Shown here: positions 17,963 to 27,349 of the stretch, in pieces
Layout of the letters: each line of letters begins with the position of its first letter
Position numbering within the stretch: position 1 is the first letter of the stretch
Source of the DNA: Chloroflexota bacterium
GTDB taxonomy: Bacteria > Chloroflexota > UBA11872
Length of the DNA: 50,700 bases
NCBI GenBank assembly: GCA_026707285.1
Contig: JAPOXD010000031.1
Span: 1-50,700, forward strand
Direction: 5' to 3'
Notes under the pieces: generated by a model
The model's input: only the letters and a program-made list of their open reading frames with translations
Told to the model about the DNA's origin: nothing
Database searches by the model: none
Translations under genes and position numbers: made by a program

Positions 17963-20887
17963 GTGACGACGATTGACGCGCGGCCGCGTGGATCGCGCCT
18001 CGGCGTCATCGCGGCCGTGGGGCTGGTGGCGGCCGGCCTGCTCACCATCTACAGCCGGCTGATCTTCGAGGGCCTGGTGCTCTCGGGCTACGACGTGCAG
18101 ACCTATTTCTACCCCTACTGGGCCTACGCCGCGGCGTCGCTCGGCGACGGACGCCTTCCGCTTTGGAATCCGCACGTGTTCATGGGCGTGCCGTTCCTGG
18201 CGAACACGCAGTCGGCAGTACTCTATCCGCCCAACTGGCCCCTGTATCTGCTGGATCCCGCGCGCGCGCTTTCAACGGCGTTGATGCTGCACGTGGCGCT
18301 GGGAGCCGTCGGGATGTTGACCCTCATTCGCGTGGGACTCCGCCTCGGGTGGCCGGCCGCTGCGACCGGAGCCGCGGCCTTCGCGTTCAGCGGGTTTTTC
18401 GCCGGGCAGATGGAGCACATCAACCAGGTCAGCGTGGCCGCATGGATTCCATTGCTGATTCTGGCCATCGACCTGGGCGTGGCGGGGGCCAAGCGCTGGT
18501 GGGCGGTGACGCCGCTGATTGTGGCGTTGATGATGCTGGCCGGTCACCCACAGACGGCCTATATGGGCTTGATGCTGGGTCTGGCCTGGGCGCTCGTGGC
18601 CGGGTTTCGGCGAGCGGGGAATACGTCCTCGCGGCAGCGAGCGCATGGGGCGCTCACCGGGCTGTCAATGTGGCTCATCGGCGTCGTCGGCGGCGCCGGG
18701 CTTGCCGCGGCCCAGATCGTGCCGGCCCTCGATCTTTCGCGTGAGGGCATCCGTTCCGGCGGGCTGATGTTTCACGAGGCGGTCTCCTTTTCGCTGCCGA
18801 CCGGTGAGGCGCTGCCCGGCCTGCTCCCAACGTTTCTGCATCTGCCGTCGAGCACGGAGTTCGTGGCCTACGTCGGCGTCGTGGGCGTCGTGCTGGCGGC
18901 GCTTGGCGCGGTGCATCGCTGGCGCGAGCCGCGCGTTATCTTCTTGATCCTCGCGGCGTTGGTGGCGATCCTGCTGGCCTTGGGCCCGGCCACGCCGTTG
19001 TTCGGGTTGGCGCATCGGGTTGTGCCCGGCGTCGCGCTCTTCCGCGTGCCGGCGCGCTGGCTCCTCGTCGCCGTGTTCGCGCTGGCGTTGCTGGCGGCAT
19101 ACGGGACCGAGGCGCTGATGGCTGCATCGGACAGACCGCGGCGCGAACGCCTCCAGCGGCTCGGTGCCTGGCTCGCAGTGCTCGCGGGATTGGGCGGGTT
19201 GTCGCTCGGCGTTGCGATCGCGGAGCCGCCCCTGCGCGACGGACTCGCCTGGACGTGGGGGCTCGTCGCCGCAGTCGGGGTCGTCTTCGTGACGCTGGCC
19301 ATTCTCGCGCCACGTCCCGCATACGCCTGGCTGGCGCCGCTCATCGTCGTCGCGGAGCTTGCCGCGGCGGCCGGTCCCGCGGCCATCAGGGAAGCCATCC
19401 CCATCGACGCCTACGAAGCGAAGGGTCAGGCGCTGCCGCGCCTGAACGAGATTGCGGGCGCGGGAAGGGTCCTCTCAATGGCCGATCCCTCGTACGAGAT
19501 CAACGATCCCGACCGTGCGGCGCTGGCCAGCGCTTGGATCGATCAACTTGGCGAAGTGCCGTGGCGAGAATTCAAGGTGGCCTGGAAAAACCGGGACATC
19601 TTGAATCCGAATCTCACCATGGCCTACGGGCTGGACACGCCCGACGGCTACGACGGCGGTCTCCTGCCGCTGTCAACCCACGTGGCGCTGCGCGAGACGG
19701 TGATTCCCGGCTCCGCGGCGCATCCAGACGCGCTGTTGCTAAATCAGCTCAAGACCGTGCCGTCGAATCACGCCTTGGACACGCTGAGTGTCGACGTGGT
19801 GATCGACGATCGCTTCGACGCCTTCGAGACCGATGTCGCCGCATTCGATCTGCGACTGGTCGCGAGACTCAGAGAGCCGCTCCACATTGATGCCCTCGAT
19901 GTTGCCGGCGTCGCGGGCGTCGCCATCCTCGCGTCTGGGGCTCCTGGCGACTCCGGCCCCGAGGCCGGCCGCATCGTGCTGACCGGCTCGGAAGGCGGTG
20001 AGGTCGAGTGGCCGCTGCAGCGCGACGCCGGCGACCCGACGTTTGTGGGGCTGGCGAATGCGGCGCCCGCGCCCCAGCGGGACGGCTTGCCCCCGCACAC
20101 GGTGCTGTCGAGTGCGCGATTGGAAAACCCCATGCACGTCACGGCCATCACCGTCGAGCCGCTTGGCGGGGTGCTCGACGTCCGCGGGCTTTCCCTGCTG
20201 CTGGACGACGGTTCGTCGGTGGGCGTGCTCCTGCGCCCCGGACGCGGAATGCTCGTGGAGCTGGCCGGAGACGTGACCATCACGCGGCGCGCGCGGGAGG
20301 CGCAGCGCATTTGGATGCCGGTGCGCGTGGGACTGGCGGGAACCGTTGCCAGCGCCAGCCGGGCGCTGTCGTACCCAGGGTTCACACCCACCGAGGAAGC
20401 ATGGTTGCTCACGTCGACACGTGACCCGGAGCTGTCCAACCCGATTCGCCGCGCCCTGGAGGACATGGGAATCGTGCAACGCCGGGAGCCGGTGGGTCTC
20501 GTCCTTCCCGATGACGTGGCGCGCCTCAGGCGGGAGTATGGAACGCGCGACGCCTGGATTAGGTTCGACGCCCCGGCGACGGCCGTGATGACCGAGGACC
20601 TCCCGGAGCGCGTCACCATCGAGGTCGTCTCCGAGGGCCCTCGCATGCTGGTACTCAACGACACGTTGTACCCGGGGTGGGAGGCATACATCGACGGCGG
20701 CCGCACCACGATCTGGCAGGCGAACCTGGCGCAGCGGGCCGTGCTGATTCCCGCCGCCGGGCGGCATACGGTCACGTTTGAGTTCTCATCGCACCCGCTG
20801 CGCGTCGGCGCCATCGTCAGCGGTGTCGCCGCCGCTCTTTGGGTGCTGGGGGTGCTGGCGCTGCTGGCCTGGCGACGCGCGGCCTAG
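17963..20887 (+). CDS. YfhO-like large integral membrane protein
   Basis: A 974-aa protein. The first about 500 residues consist of a dozen or so hydrophobic helices separated by short loops, and the rest is largely extracytoplasmic beta-rich sequence, ending in another hydrophobic helix and RRAA. The opening (VLSGYDVQTYFYPYW; GRLPLWNPHVFMGVPFLANTQ; YPPNWPLYLL) is the signature of the YfhO/GT-C glycosyltransferase-like family, with acidic residues in the first outer loop as in lipid-sugar-dependent transferases. The C-terminal part contains LVLNDTLYPGWEAYIDG, also typical. It probably transfers or modifies envelope glycans. The adjacent glycosyltransferase starts two bases after its stop. Confidence 0.85.
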   Translation: MTTIDARPRGSRLGVIAAVGLVAAGLLTIYSRLIFEGLVLSGYDVQTYFYPYWAYAAASLGDGRLPLWNPHVFMGVPFLANTQSAVLYPPNWPLYLLDPARALSTALMLHVALGAVGMLTLIRVGLRLGWPAAATGAAAFAFSGFFAGQMEHINQVSVAAWIPLLILAIDLGVAGAKRWWAVTPLIVALMMLAGHPQTAYMGLMLGLAWALVAGFRRAGNTSSRQRAHGALTGLSMWLIGVVGGAGLAAAQIVPALDLSREGIRSGGLMFHEAVSFSLPTGEALPGLLPTFLHLPSSTEFVAYVGVVGVVLAALGAVHRWREPRVIFLILAALVAILLALGPATPLFGLAHRVVPGVALFRVPARWLLVAVFALALLAAYGTEALMAASDRPRRERLQRLGAWLAVLAGLGGLSLGVAIAEPPLRDGLAWTWGLVAAVGVVFVTLAILAPRPAYAWLAPLIVVAELAAAAGPAAIREAIPIDAYEAKGQALPRLNEIAGAGRVLSMADPSYEINDPDRAALASAWIDQLGEVPWREFKVAWKNRDILNPNLTMAYGLDTPDGYDGGLLPLSTHVALRETVIPGSAAHPDALLLNQLKTVPSNHALDTLSVDVVIDDRFDAFETDVAAFDLRLVARLREPLHIDALDVAGVAGVAILASGAPGDSGPEAGRIVLTGSEGGEVEWPLQRDAGDPTFVGLANAAPAPQRDGLPPHTVLSSARLENPMHVTAITVEPLGGVLDVRGLSLLLDDGSSVGVLLRPGRGMLVELAGDVTITRRAREAQRIWMPVRVGLAGTVASASRALSYPGFTPTEEAWLLTSTRDPELSNPIRRALEDMGIVQRREPVGLVLPDDVARLRREYGTRDAWIRFDAPATAVMTEDLPERVTIEVVSEGPRMLVLNDTLYPGWEAYIDGGRTTIWQANLAQRAVLIPAAGRHTVTFEFSSHPLRVGAIVSGVAAALWVLGVLALLAWRRAA

Positions 20888-20888
20888 C

Positions 20889-22085
20889 GTGAACCTGGTC
20901 TACGTCGCGCCCTTTGGGTTCGCGCCGAAGAACACGACCGCGCGCCGCGTGATGCCCATGGCGCGCGCCATGGCTGCGCGCGGGCACCAGGTGCAGGTGG
21001 TGGTCCCCCCGTACGATGACCCGGCCAGCTACGGGCGGCGCTGGAGCGACGCCGGCGTCGAGGTCCACGTGCTCCCCCGACCGCGAGGCGCGGCCATGCC
21101 GCTGGTCGGGGCTCCCTTGACCCAGGTGGCGCTAGCCAGAAGCGTCATGCGTTGCCTGGAACAGTGGCGACCGGACATCGTCCACGTATTCAAGCCCAAG
21201 GCGGTGTCGGGGCTGGTGCAAGCCTTGCTCTGGCGCAAGGGCAACCGGCCGGGGCTGGTGCTGGACTGCGACGATTGGGAAGGCAAGGCCGGGTGGAGCG
21301 CCAACGAGCCCTACTCCTGGTGGCAGCGCGAGCTATTCGAGCGGCAGGAATCCTGGGGTCTCGGGGCCTGCGACGCGCGCACCGCCGCAAGTGCGGAACT
21401 GGCGCGGCGGCGCGGCGCTGAACCCGTCGAGCGCATCGTCAACGGCTTTGAGGCCGCCACTTATCAGGCCTGGCGCGAAGCCCCGCCGCCGTCGTCGACC
21501 CCGCCGCGCCCGCACGCGGTGATCTATACGCGCTTTTACGACGCGCCGCCCGAGGATTGGGTGCGGCTTGTGATAGGCACGTTGACACGCCTGCCCGATC
21601 TCACGCTGTCCATCGTGGGCGCCGGGCCACATTCGCCCATGCCCCACCTGCTGCCGGCCCTCGACGCGCAGGGCCTGTCCGACCGCGTCCGAATAGCCGG
21701 GTGGATGGACTTCGCGCAGCTTGGAGCGTTCTTCGCGGGCTGTGATGTCGCGCTCATGCCCATGGCGGACACCGTGGCCAACCGCTCCAAGTGCTCCGTG
21801 CGGTACATGGATCTGATGATCGCGGGGGTGCCGATCGTGGCTTCCCCAGTTGGCGAGGCGACCACCTTCATCCGTGACGGTGAAACCGGCTACCTGGCGC
21901 GCGATGCCTCGATGGAATCGCTCACGGCTGCGGTCGCGGGCGCGTTGCAGGATTCCAAGCGGGGCCAGATGGCCGAGCAAGCGCGCACCTTTGCGATGAG
22001 CGACCTTGCGTGGGAGCGGCTGATCTCCCCCCTCGACGGCTTGTACGAAGGCGTGCTGGCGGACCCGGCGAGGGCTCGCGGCTAG
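20889..22085 (+). CDS. Glycosyltransferase, GT4-like (GT-B fold)
   Basis: A 398-aa cytoplasmic glycosyltransferase starting at GTG 20889. The N-terminal half has the donor-side Rossmann pattern (LVYVAPFGFAPKNTTARRVMPMARAMAARG; PDIVHVFKPK). The C-terminal half has LSIVGAGPHSPMP, RIAGWMDFAQLGAFFAGCDVALMPM and DLMIAGVPIVASPVGEA, the GT4 nucleotide-sugar site. The usual Glu of the EX7E motif is not evident in the SKCSVRYMDLMIAG segment. Sugar and acceptor are unknown. It is coupled to the YfhO-like gene, so both probably build one surface glycan. Its TAG stop abuts the stop of the convergent cdaR gene, forming CTAGCTAG. Confidence 0.88.
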   Translation: MNLVYVAPFGFAPKNTTARRVMPMARAMAARGHQVQVVVPPYDDPASYGRRWSDAGVEVHVLPRPRGAAMPLVGAPLTQVALARSVMRCLEQWRPDIVHVFKPKAVSGLVQALLWRKGNRPGLVLDCDDWEGKAGWSANEPYSWWQRELFERQESWGLGACDARTAASAELARRRGAEPVERIVNGFEAATYQAWREAPPPSSTPPRPHAVIYTRFYDAPPEDWVRLVIGTLTRLPDLTLSIVGAGPHSPMPHLLPALDAQGLSDRVRIAGWMDFAQLGAFFAGCDVALMPMADTVANRSKCSVRYMDLMIAGVPIVASPVGEATTFIRDGETGYLARDASMESLTAAVAGALQDSKRGQMAEQARTFAMSDLAWERLISPLDGLYEGVLADPARARG

Positions 22086-23438
22086 CTAGCCGGCCGATCC
22101 GGTCGGGGTTGGCGTGGCCGCCGGCACGGCGCCGCCCGGTCCTGGGATGGCGGTCGTTGCCGGTGCGGCGCTCGGGGCATCGAGCGGTGAGATTCGCACG
22201 TCCACGACCGCTGGCGTGTGCCGCACCATGCGCAGGGTATCCGGCGCGGGATTGGTGATCACCGGTCGGATCTGGTGGAGGCCCGGCGCGCGATTGCTCA
22301 AATCGACCTCTGCCAGGATGTCGCCGCCGCGCAACCCTTGCAGCACCTCGGCGGGACCGGTCATCACGATCTGCAGGAACGGCTGATCGGCGATCGACTG
22401 GAGGCCGCTGCCGAGATTCGTCAGGACAACCGCTACCTGGATCGTGGTGGTTTCGTCGAGCGGTTCGACGACCACCGCAACTTGCGCGAATGGCTGATCG
22501 CTGCGGATCGTGACGCCCTCCGGCGCCTCGAACCCGACGTCGCGTTCGATGTCACCCCGAGCATCCGCGATGTCGATGGGCAGAGTTTCCACGGCGTCCA
22601 CGCGTTCGAGCGCCCCAGGCTCGCCTTCGATCTCGACACTGGTCGGGACGACGCCAATTCGCGCAATGAAGAACGACGGCGCCACCGTGCCTTCGATCCT
22701 CGGCACCACCGGCACGCGCTTGCGGCTCGTAATCCGGTTGACGGGCACGTTGACCAGCACGGTCGGTGGATCGACGCGCACGTCCTCCACCTCGATTCCC
22801 TGTCGATCCACGGGGATCAAGATGCCCTCGACCCGGACATCGCGCGTGGCGTCTTCCAGGCTGAGCGCGGCTTGAACGCGGGCGACTTGGTCAACGACTG
22901 ACGAGGCGCCGCTGACGGTGGCGTCGGCGGGTTCGGCGGTGATTCCAGACAGATCCGCCCGATATCCCGTGGCAACGTCGCTCTCGATTCGGGCATTGAC
23001 TCGCAGGTTGCGCTCGACGACGGGATCGAGCTCAACCGCAATATTTGCCGGCGTGATGAGCACGATTTCAACCTGCGAATCCGACACCACCACGTCCACG
23101 TCGACCTGATGCCGTCCGGCGCCAAGCCCGCCGAGATCGACTCTGGCCACGAAGTGATCGGCGGTGAGGCTGGCGAGATTGACCTTTGGTCCCTTTACGC
23201 TCACGCGCACCGGCGCGATTTCCTCCACGAGGACAAGGCTGCGCGTATCGAGGCCGACCGGCTCCACAATCAGGCGGCCGGGGAACGGCTCGGTCGCCTC
23301 GGGGTTTTCCTCGATGGTGAGTCCGACCCACACCAGCGCCGACAGCGCGAGCGCCACGAGAAACCGAACCCCGAGGCTGTGGCGCGCGAATCGCAGGGCG
23401 CGGGCCGTCCAAAGCGCTTGAGGACTAAGGCGTCGCAC
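22086..23438 (-). CDS. cdaR: CdaR (YbbR-domain) c-di-AMP cyclase regulator
   Basis: A 450-aa membrane-anchored protein. A short cytoplasmic N-terminus and one transmembrane helix (VRFLVALALSALVWVGLTI, about residues 24–42) are followed by four extracytoplasmic YbbR repeats. The repeats show the recurring pattern of a short beta strand, VxPxx or IxPxxVxVxG (for example ITPRNI-like LITPANIAVEL; VDPPTVLVNVPV; GVVPTSVEIEGEP), then a Pro/Ala/Thr tail. In Firmicutes CdaR binds and modulates the diadenylate cyclase CdaA. Here it begins with GTG immediately after the cdaA stop (TAGGTG), indicating translational coupling. No glmM follows. Confidence 0.88.
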   Translation of the reverse strand: MRRLSPQALWTARALRFARHSLGVRFLVALALSALVWVGLTIEENPEATEPFPGRLIVEPVGLDTRSLVLVEEIAPVRVSVKGPKVNLASLTADHFVARVDLGGLGAGRHQVDVDVVVSDSQVEIVLITPANIAVELDPVVERNLRVNARIESDVATGYRADLSGITAEPADATVSGASSVVDQVARVQAALSLEDATRDVRVEGILIPVDRQGIEVEDVRVDPPTVLVNVPVNRITSRKRVPVVPRIEGTVAPSFFIARIGVVPTSVEIEGEPGALERVDAVETLPIDIADARGDIERDVGFEAPEGVTIRSDQPFAQVAVVVEPLDETTTIQVAVVLTNLGSGLQSIADQPFLQIVMTGPAEVLQGLRGGDILAEVDLSNRAPGLHQIRPVITNPAPDTLRMVRHTPAVVDVRISPLDAPSAAPATTAIPGPGGAVPAATPTPTGSAG

Positions 23439-24269
23439 CTAGCGGCGTGAAATCCAGGCCGGCAGGTTTTGCAGCGCCGCCCCGCGGGTCTGCACGCGGA
23501 AGGCCGTCTCCAGGCGGCGTCGCAGCTGGTCCGGCGTCAGGTGCCGCTCGAGCCGGCCATCCGAGGCAAACGAGATGCCGCCGCTTTCTTCCGAGGTCAT
23601 GACGGCAATCGCGTCCGACACTTCGGTGATGCCCAATCCCGCGCGATGGCGTGTTCCCACGTGGTCTTGCGGGCCCAGGGCATCGCTCAGCGGCAGCATC
23701 ACGTGCGCCGCCGTCACCATGCGTCCGCGAACGAGCAGCGCGCCGTCGTGCAGCTCCGAGCCGGGGTGAAACGCCGTCAGCAACAGATCCTGCGAAAGCT
23801 GAGCTTCGAGGCGCGTGCCGGTGTCGGCGTACTCGTCAAGCCCTCCGGTTCGCTGGATCACGATGATCGATCCCCACACGCGCCCCGAGAGCGCCGTGAC
23901 CGCCGTGACGACCTCCCCGATCATCACCTCGGTATCTTCGGGCGACGTGGTGCCGAACGGTCGCGCCACCAACGTGCCGGTGCGTCCCACGCGCTCGAGC
24001 AGCCGGCGGATCTCCGGCTGAAACACCACCACCATCGCGAGACCCAGCAAAATCAAGCCGTTTTCCACAATCCAGATAATCAGCGGCAGCTGCAGCACAC
24101 GCCCGATGACCAGAATCGCGACAAGTACCACCACGGCGCCGCGGACAACGATGTCCGCCTGGGTACCGCGAATCAGTGTCAAGACTCCGTGAAAAAGGAG
24201 CGCGACGAGAATGATCTGCGCGGCGGCGCCCAAGTTGAACTGAGAGACGAGGTATTCGAGCTGTTCCAT
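23439..24269 (-). CDS. cdaA: Diadenylate cyclase CdaA
   Basis: Makes cyclic di-AMP from two ATP at the membrane. The 276-aa protein has hydrophobic helices at about 16–33, 39–56 and 61–84, then the DAC domain. Both catalytic motifs are intact: DGA at 175–177 (ELHDGALLVRG) and RHR at 207–209 (GTRHRAGLGITEVSDA). Length and topology match the CdaA/DacA class rather than DisA or CdaS. The start is ATG 24269 (MEQLEYLVSQFNLG); the frame extends upstream without homology. It is directly coupled to cdaR. Confidence 0.95.
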   Translation of the reverse strand: MEQLEYLVSQFNLGAAAQIILVALLFHGVLTLIRGTQADIVVRGAVVVLVAILVIGRVLQLPLIIWIVENGLILLGLAMVVVFQPEIRRLLERVGRTGTLVARPFGTTSPEDTEVMIGEVVTAVTALSGRVWGSIIVIQRTGGLDEYADTGTRLEAQLSQDLLLTAFHPGSELHDGALLVRGRMVTAAHVMLPLSDALGPQDHVGTRHRAGLGITEVSDAIAVMTSEESGGISFASDGRLERHLTPDQLRRRLETAFRVQTRGAALQNLPAWISRR

Positions 24270-24324
24270 TGCTCGCTTTGCCACCGTGGCGCTTGGGCCA
24301 AGTGTAGCGCGGATACAGGCCCGG

Positions 24325-25314
24325 CTATTGCGGCAAGGCTTCCAGGGCGGCCTCGCCGCCAATGAGCAGCACGAGCAATGCCTTCTGCGCGTGCAGTCGA
24401 TTCTCGGCCTGATCGAAGACGACGGACTGGGGACCATCCATCACGTCGTCGGTGACTTCCTCCCCGCGATGGGCGGGCAGGCAGTGCATGAACACGGCGT
24501 GCGACCGCGCGGCGGCCATCAGGTCGGCATTCACTTGAAACGGTCCGAACGCCGCGAGGCGCTCGGCGCGTTCGTCTTCCAGGCCCATGCTGACCCACGA
24601 GTCGGTATAGACCGCGTCGGCGTCCCGCACCGCCGCCTCGGCGCTCGAGACGAGCTCGATGCTGGCGCCCGAGGCACGAGCCAGCCCGCGCGCCTGCTCG
24701 ACGATGGCCGGGTCGGGCTCGTAGCCGCGGGGCGTCCCCACGCGCACGTGCAGCCCGGTCAGGGAGCCGCCCAGCAGCAGCGAGTGACACATGTTGAAGC
24801 CATCGCCCACATACGCCAGCGTGCGTCCGGAAAGCGAGCCCACGTGTTCGCGGAGCGTCAGCAAATCGGCCAGCACCTGACATGGATGAAAGCGGTCGCT
24901 GAGACCATTGATCACGGGCACGCGCGCATGTTCGGCCAGCTCTTCGAGCACGCGCTGGTCGTAGACCCGCGCCATGACGCCGTCAACCCAGCGCTCCAGG
25001 TTTCGCGCGATGTCGGGCACGGACTCCCTCACGCCCATCTGCGTGTGCTCGGCCATCAGGTCAACGGCCTGTCCCCCGAGATGAACCATGCCCACGACGA
25101 AGGTCGTGCGCGTGCGCAAGGAGGCCTTCTCGAAGAGCATCCCAAGGGTTCGTCCGGGGAGAAGCGCGTGGGGCACGCCGTCGGCCTGGGCGAGCTTCAA
25201 CCGCGCGGCCGCATCCAGAATGGTCGCGACATCGCCGCTGTCGAGGTCCGCCAGGGAAAGCAGGTCGCGTCCCTGGAGCCCGCGAGCGGTGCGCCCGGCG
25301 CTAGTAGATGGCAC
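24325..25314 (-). CDS. argF: Ornithine carbamoyltransferase
   Basis: Makes citrulline from ornithine and carbamoyl phosphate. The carbamoyl-phosphate loop reads KASLRTRTTF (usual STRTR), HPCQVLADLLT matches the HPxQ motif, and the ornithine-side HCLPAHRGEEV is intact, distinguishing it from aspartate transcarbamoylase. The GTG at 25314 gives 329 aa, the normal length, and overlaps the stop of the upstream SpoIID-like gene by 14 bases; residues upstream of this have no homology. argG lies 17 kb away on the other strand, so arginine genes are scattered here. Confidence 0.93.
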   Translation of the reverse strand: MPSTSAGRTARGLQGRDLLSLADLDSGDVATILDAAARLKLAQADGVPHALLPGRTLGMLFEKASLRTRTTFVVGMVHLGGQAVDLMAEHTQMGVRESVPDIARNLERWVDGVMARVYDQRVLEELAEHARVPVINGLSDRFHPCQVLADLLTLREHVGSLSGRTLAYVGDGFNMCHSLLLGGSLTGLHVRVGTPRGYEPDPAIVEQARGLARASGASIELVSSAEAAVRDADAVYTDSWVSMGLEDERAERLAAFGPFQVNADLMAAARSHAVFMHCLPAHRGEEVTDDVMDGPQSVVFDQAENRLHAQKALLVLLIGGEAALEALPQ

Positions 25315-27139
25315 CGAAGTCCACGTCGGTGTAGTAGCTGGCCAGGATCTGCTCGCCATTGGCGCCAGTCTCGGCCATGGCGTTCGCGCTGCGCAACGGC
25401 AGGCCGATTCCGTGTCCCAAGAGCGTCTGCCCGACGCTGTAGGGATCGGGCACGCCGACGGCCCAAGGCTTGAAGGCGCCACCCCACGTCTCGTGCCAAC
25501 TCCGGGTATGCCCGTCCGCGCGTGAGAAGTAGACAGCCATGATCGTGTGGCTGTCGTAGGTCATCACCTGCCCGCGAGTATCGGCTACCGCTTGGCGCAG
25601 GCGAGTTCCCGAAAACTCGCGCGCCATGCCGTGATAGACCTGATGCCGCGTGTACATCGTCGGCGTGTGATGCGTGGAGCCGGCCGCATCGAACGCCAGG
25701 TTGCTGGCCCGGCGTTCGGATCGAGTCGCCATGGCGTAGCTGCGAAAGGCGATGGCGGAAGCCCGCAGGGCCTCCCAGGGAATGTGATCGCCTTGCTCCG
25801 CAATGCCCGACAGGTAGTCCTCGAGCGGCAGAATGTTAACCAGCCAGGCGGACGAATAGCGCGGCAGCCAGATGAACTCGAACGACCCTCGGTAGGTCGT
25901 CCACGGGGCTGCCTCCATCAGGCGCAGCATCGAACCTTCGAGCGGGAAGACCTTGACACGGCCGACGGTGCTTTCCCGCTCATTGTCCGGGAGCTGCAGC
26001 ACGTGCTGCTCGCCGGGAATGTCGCGGTGAATGACCACAGACTCGCCGCCCGTGAGTTCCGCCATCTCATTGCCACCCTCGTCGACGATGCGCAGTCCAT
26101 TGGTGGACGTGATGGTGGCGGTGGTGACTCCGGGGTTGTCATCGCTGATATCGAGCAGGCCGATACGCATTTCCGGCTCCGCCAGTCGCGCGGGCGTGTC
26201 CACCGTGGGCGTTGCCACACCCTTGGCCGAAAACCACTCGCCGTTCTGCTGCAGGTCGGGCTGGACGCGGTATTGCCCGGGAGCGGTTGGCAGAGAAATC
26301 AGCGTATTCACCTCGACCTGCTCGCCGCCGGCGACGTCGCTTGGCAACGAAATCGAAGCGGGGGACTCGCGGTCGCGTGGCGGATGACGATCGGCCCACC
26401 GAAACCCAACCGTCACCGCCGCGTCGCCGCTGGCCGCCCATGTGTCCGTCCCGGAATTGGTGATGACCAGGCGTAGCGGCGTCGATCCGCCCGGCACCGT
26501 TGCGGGCGGTGCGTTCACTTCGTAGGTGGCGGCTAGATCGTCTTGCGCCTGGCTCAGCCACGTGCGGCCCAGATCGGCGATCTGGATTTCGGGCGTGCGG
26601 TCGGCGGCGTACGTGAGTTTGCCGCGTTGAAACCACTGCGCCGTGATTCCGTCGTCAACCACCTCCTCGGAAACCGGATAGCCAAACAGATCGACGCCTC
26701 CCCTGTCGCGCCAAAAGCTGAGAAAGCCCAGCCGGAGGGACTGGCGCGTCTCCGGCACGTAGATTATCTGGCTGCTGTCACGGAGCGGTTGCGCCTGCCC
26801 GAAGTAGCGGTTTCCCGAAACCTTCACTCCGAGCAATCCCGGCTGCACGTCGTAGTCGGTGCCGCTGTGCTCAGGCCAATGTTCGAGCAGAAAGTTCTCG
26901 AAGAGTTGCACCTGACGGCCATCCAGCTCGTAGCGCCCGGTGAGGGGCTCGCCAAAGACCTCGGCGCCGCCCATGCGTTCATAGAACCCCAGGAAAAGCG
27001 GATCGACGGCGATTGCCGCTTGCTGGGCGAACAGCGTCGCGCTCCGCGGCGCAACGCCCGCCGCCGCGGCCGTTACTGCCGTATACAGCACGGCCCGACG
27101 AGAGACGCGTATTCGAGAGATAGATCGAGTGCCGCTCAT
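25301..27139 (-). CDS. Exported SpoIID/LytB-domain protein
   Basis: A 612-aa protein with a twin-arginine type signal (RVSRRAVLYTAVTAAAAG). The N-terminal 200 residues contain repeats around aromatic/Gly cores (FLGFYERMGGAEVFGEPLTG; FWRDRGGVDLFGYPVSEEV), as in Chloroflexota exported proteins. A beta domain (about 200–330) follows, then the SpoIID domain from about 390: VNILPLEDYLSGIAEQ with the catalytic-type Glu, WEALRASAIAFRSYA, and GHGIGLPLRSANAMA. SpoIID is a peptidoglycan lytic transglycosylase in endospore formers, but such domains also occur in non-sporulating bacteria. No other sporulation genes are here. It is translationally coupled to argF. The start is ATG 27139, without a clear ribosome site. 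Confidence 0.85.
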   Translation of the reverse strand: MSGTRSISRIRVSRRAVLYTAVTAAAAGVAPRSATLFAQQAAIAVDPLFLGFYERMGGAEVFGEPLTGRYELDGRQVQLFENFLLEHWPEHSGTDYDVQPGLLGVKVSGNRYFGQAQPLRDSSQIIYVPETRQSLRLGFLSFWRDRGGVDLFGYPVSEEVVDDGITAQWFQRGKLTYAADRTPEIQIADLGRTWLSQAQDDLAATYEVNAPPATVPGGSTPLRLVITNSGTDTWAASGDAAVTVGFRWADRHPPRDRESPASISLPSDVAGGEQVEVNTLISLPTAPGQYRVQPDLQQNGEWFSAKGVATPTVDTPARLAEPEMRIGLLDISDDNPGVTTATITSTNGLRIVDEGGNEMAELTGGESVVIHRDIPGEQHVLQLPDNERESTVGRVKVFPLEGSMLRLMEAAPWTTYRGSFEFIWLPRYSSAWLVNILPLEDYLSGIAEQGDHIPWEALRASAIAFRSYAMATRSERRASNLAFDAAGSTHHTPTMYTRHQVYHGMAREFSGTRLRQAVADTRGQVMTYDSHTIMAVYFSRADGHTRSWHETWGGAFKPWAVGVPDPYSVGQTLLGHGIGLPLRSANAMAETGANGEQILASYYTDVDFGAIY

Positions 27140-27349
27140 AGAAGGGGGCGCACATCACGTGGCCGCGCGTGCAGCGCTGGCGTGCGAATAGTGAAGCGTG
27201 ATGGACAATAGGAAGGTATCACAGCAGGGCTCGGCAGGGCCGGTGCTCGTGGGGAACGTTTCGTCGCGACCAACCGTTGCGCGGCGTCGATGTGCCGAAA
27301 GCCACGACCGATTGACGCGTCCAGCACTGCGGCGGACCTATCCTGAGGC

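Noticed and set aside
17963-22085. A capsule or O-antigen gene cluster.
   Set aside because: Only a YfhO-like protein and one glycosyltransferase are present; no sugar-nucleotide synthesis, flippase or polymerase genes accompany them.
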